Shown here: positions 7,588 to 8,956 of the stretch, piece by piece | Position numbering within the stretch: position 1 is the stretch's first letter | Layout: each line of letters starts with the position of its first letter | Origin: Clostridia bacterium | Lineage (GTDB): Bacteria; Bacillota_A; Clostridia; Oscillospirales; CAG-272 | Length of the DNA stretch: 8,956 nucleotides | Reading direction: 5' to 3' | NCBI GenBank assembly: GCA_017626655.1 | Contig: JAGAIH010000382.1 | Location: 1-8,956 of the forward strand | Translations under genes and position numbers: made by a program | Notes under the pieces: generated by a model | What the model was told of the DNA's origin: nothing | What the model saw: only the letters and a program-made list of their open reading frames with translations | Database searches by the model: none

Positions 7588-8679
7588 ATGACGAACAAGG
7601 AACGATTCATTCGTTGTATTCTGGGTCAGGAGATCGACCGCACCCCCTTTATCTTCTACTTCGGCCCCTGGGGCACCACGGTGCAGAAATGGGCGGAGGA
7701 GGGAGTGGAGAATCCCGGCTCAGCGTGGCTTACGGGCTTTGGCTTCGACCCGCCCATCCTCATGCTCAGCGGTGTGGTCAACCACCTCTACTGCCCCGCC
7801 TACGAGCCTCGTGTGCTGGAGAGAAAGGGCAATATCCTCATCATGCAGGATCATCTGGGACAGATCGTCCAATGCGTGGAGGGGAAGGAGGGGATTCCCC
7901 ATATCCTGCAGTCTCCCGTGACCTGTATCGAGGACTGGGAGAGGATCAAGCGTGAGCGGTTGGATCCCGACGATCCCCGCCGATTCCCGCCCAACTGGAA
8001 TGAGCTGGTAGAGAGCTGGAAGACCGTCGATGCCCCCATCCAAATCGGTGCCTTCCCCTGTGGCCTGTACGGTACTCTCCGCGACCTCATGGGCGTGGAG
8101 GGAAGCCTCATCGCCTTCTACGACGAGCCCGAGCTGGTCAAAACCATCATGGACGATCTCACCGATTTCTGGCTGCGGATCTTCGAGCGCATCACCCGTG
8201 ACGTACAGGTGGACATGATTCACATCTGGGAGGATATGTCGGGCAAGCAAGGCAGCCTCATCTCCCCCGCCTTCATCCGTGAGTTCATGCTTCCCAATTA
8301 CAAGCGCATCCGCGACTTTGCCGATGCCCACGGCATCCCCATTATCGTGGCGGATACCGACGGCAACTGCGAGGAGCTGATTCCCCTGTTTTCGGAGGCG
8401 GGGGTCAACATGATGCTCCCATTTGAGGTCACGGGAGGCAGCGACGTGACCGTCCTGCGGGAAAAGTACCCCTACATGGCCATGCTGGGGGGCATCAACA
8501 AAAACGAGATCGGAAAGGGTCGGGAGGCCATCGATCGCGAGCTGGAGCGCATCCGCCCCCTGCTGGGAAAGCCCGGCTACATCCCCGCTCTGGATCACCT
8601 TATCCCGCCCGAGGTGTCCTTTACGGATTACACCTACTTTGTGAACCGCCTCAGGGGGATGATCCTTGGGGAGATCTGA
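7588..8679 (+). CDS. Uroporphyrinogen decarboxylase (URO-D) superfamily protein, not HemE
   Basis: This 363-residue protein has the full length of the superfamily. It opens MTNKERFIRCILGQEIDRTPF, the usual opening of MtaA/CmuA-like and other non-heme URO-D relatives. The start at 7588 is preferred: the AAGAGG site (7573-7578) is 9 bases from it but only 3 bases from the in-frame ATG at 7582. Further blocks are FGPWG (26-29), HIWEDMSGKQG (212-222), ISPAFIREFMLPNYKRI (from 225), a DTDGNCEELIPLFSEAG segment (D256, D258, C261), MLGGINKNEIGKG (299-309) and ALDHLIPPEVSFTDY (H337). The HemE signature with two arginines near the N-terminus is absent, so a heme role is unlikely. Relatives transfer methyl groups with a corrinoid or Zn-bound thiol, but many family members with this D.DGN pattern have no known activity. 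It is the last gene of the operon, starting within 13 bases of the upstream stop. No corrinoid protein is encoded in the window. A role in processing a methylated or unusual glycoside is speculative. Confidence 0.87.
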   Translation: MTNKERFIRCILGQEIDRTPFIFYFGPWGTTVQKWAEEGVENPGSAWLTGFGFDPPILMLSGVVNHLYCPAYEPRVLERKGNILIMQDHLGQIVQCVEGKEGIPHILQSPVTCIEDWERIKRERLDPDDPRRFPPNWNELVESWKTVDAPIQIGAFPCGLYGTLRDLMGVEGSLIAFYDEPELVKTIMDDLTDFWLRIFERITRDVQVDMIHIWEDMSGKQGSLISPAFIREFMLPNYKRIRDFADAHGIPIIVADTDGNCEELIPLFSEAGVNMMLPFEVTGGSDVTVLREKYPYMAMLGGINKNEIGKGREAIDRELERIRPLLGKPGYIPALDHLIPPEVSFTDYTYFVNRLRGMILGEI

Positions 8680-8713
8680 GATCGGGATACCATTGACTGT
8701 CCGTTCGATAAAA

Positions 8714-8755
8714 AGGCGCGCACCTCACTCCGAGCTGCGCGCCTACTTATTTTTT
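8714..8755 (+). terminator. Intrinsic terminator of the operon, probably bidirectional
   Basis: Bases 8714-8722 (AGGCGCGCA) pair perfectly with 8736-8744 (TGCGCGCCT). The loop may close further through 8724-8726 with 8732-8734. A T-rich run with six consecutive T follows at 8747-8755. On the minus strand the same stem is followed by five T (complement of 8710-8714), so it could stop transcription from both sides. It sits 34 bases after the URO-D-like stop. Confidence 0.9.
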
Positions 8756-8761
8756 GCAAAG

Positions 8762-8800
8762 AAAAAACCAACCTGAATTGAATGGTTCAATATAGGTTGG
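8762..8800 (-). terminator. Candidate minus-strand intrinsic terminator
   Basis: Bases 8768-8774 (CCAACCT) pair with 8794-8800 (AGGTTGG). An inner stem pairs 8777-8782 with 8786-8791, interrupted by one G-U pair and one A-A mismatch, with a 3-base loop. Six A at 8762-8767 become a six-T run directly after the hairpin on the minus strand, the classic intrinsic terminator layout. This implies a gene on the minus strand ending to the right of this point, mostly outside the window. Confidence 0.65.
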
Positions 8801-8956
8801 TAATGGTGAGCCAACTTCAAACTAAATCGAATTGAATATGAGAATTTTCATAACTCTCAAAGATGCTTGTTTCTATCGTGTAAAGATAGAACAACTAGCT
8901 ATTCGGACATTCTATTACTTCAAATACATTCTTTAGGTAAAACCGAAAAACTGACA
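8801..8956. other. AT-rich non-coding tail, no supported gene
   Basis: The stretch from 8761 is about 32% G+C by direct count, far below the genes to its left. Only very short reading frames without ribosome binding sites occur. It contains a bulged 10-bp stem-loop (8867-8877 with 8885-8894, loop GTGTAAA), a short stem (TGAGA 8839-8843 with TCTCA 8855-8859), and a second copy of GAATTGAAT (8829-8837; first copy 8775-8783). No tRNA, known riboswitch, CRISPR repeat or insertion-sequence end was recognised. Confidence 0.6.

Noticed and set aside
5298..7610. A 770-codon minus-strand reading frame spanning the whole of glycosidase-like gene B, plus long antisense frames at 3477-5225 and 7720-8598
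   Set aside because: All three are codon-aligned with the sense genes, so they stay open simply because those genes avoid TTA, CTA and TCA codons. Their translations are low-complexity G/V/H/D/A-rich text with no recognisable domain, whereas the sense proteins have clear family motifs and ribosome binding sites.
7588..8679. HemE (uroporphyrinogen decarboxylase proper)
   Set aside because: The conserved N-terminal HemE motif with substrate-binding arginines is absent, and no heme genes are nearby.
8784..8792. GGTTCAATA resembling a tRNA T-loop
   Set aside because: It is part of the hairpin at 8768-8800; no acceptor, D or anticodon arms can be drawn around it.
8782..8835. 17-residue + strand frame starting MVQYRL
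   Set aside because: It begins inside the loop-proximal part of a hairpin, lacks a ribosome binding site and is too short to support.
8838..8936. 32-residue + strand frame starting MRIFITLKD in the AT-rich tail
   Set aside because: No ribosome binding site, overlaps a stem-loop, no recognisable motif, and could easily arise by chance in AT-rich DNA.

Overview
The window looks like chromosomal or metagenomic DNA from an anaerobic, moderately GC-rich Bacillota (class Clostridia). The evidence is strong AGGAGG-type Shine-Dalgarno sites, tight co-directional gene packing, a GC-rich hairpin plus T-run terminator, and an AT-rich non-coding tail (about 32% G+C over 8761-8956) against visibly GC-rich genes. 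The class-level placement is an inference from style, not from a marker gene.

Layout: five genes all read on the + strand. (1) Bases 3-1745 are the 3' part of a large multidomain protein that runs in from the left edge. It has the end of a probable TIM-barrel-like domain, then an Ig-like module, then a concanavalin-like beta-sandwich. (2) After a 78-base gap holding an 11-bp hairpin comes a 394-residue cupin related to type I mannose-6-phosphate isomerase. (3, 4) Next are two consecutive ~750-residue (alpha/alpha)6-barrel (six-hairpin) glycosidase-like proteins, diverged paralogues sharing motifs from N- to C-terminus. (5) Last is a uroporphyrinogen decarboxylase (URO-D) superfamily protein that is not HemE. 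Genes 2 to 5 are separated by only 30, 12 and 7-13 bases, each with a ribosome binding site, so they are almost certainly one operon. It ends at a strong terminator at 8714-8755.

Reading of the system: a carbohydrate catabolic cassette. Two probably intracellular exo-acting glycosidase-like enzymes lie beside a sugar-phosphate-isomerase-like cupin and a URO-D-like protein of the kind related to corrinoid methyltransferases, and downstream of a probable carbohydrate-active protein. None of the four complete proteins shows a signal peptide or membrane segment. No transporter, regulator or corrinoid protein lies in the window, so the substrate cannot be named. Beyond the operon the DNA turns AT-rich and carries a second hairpin whose T-run lies on the minus strand, suggesting a convergent gene just outside the right edge.
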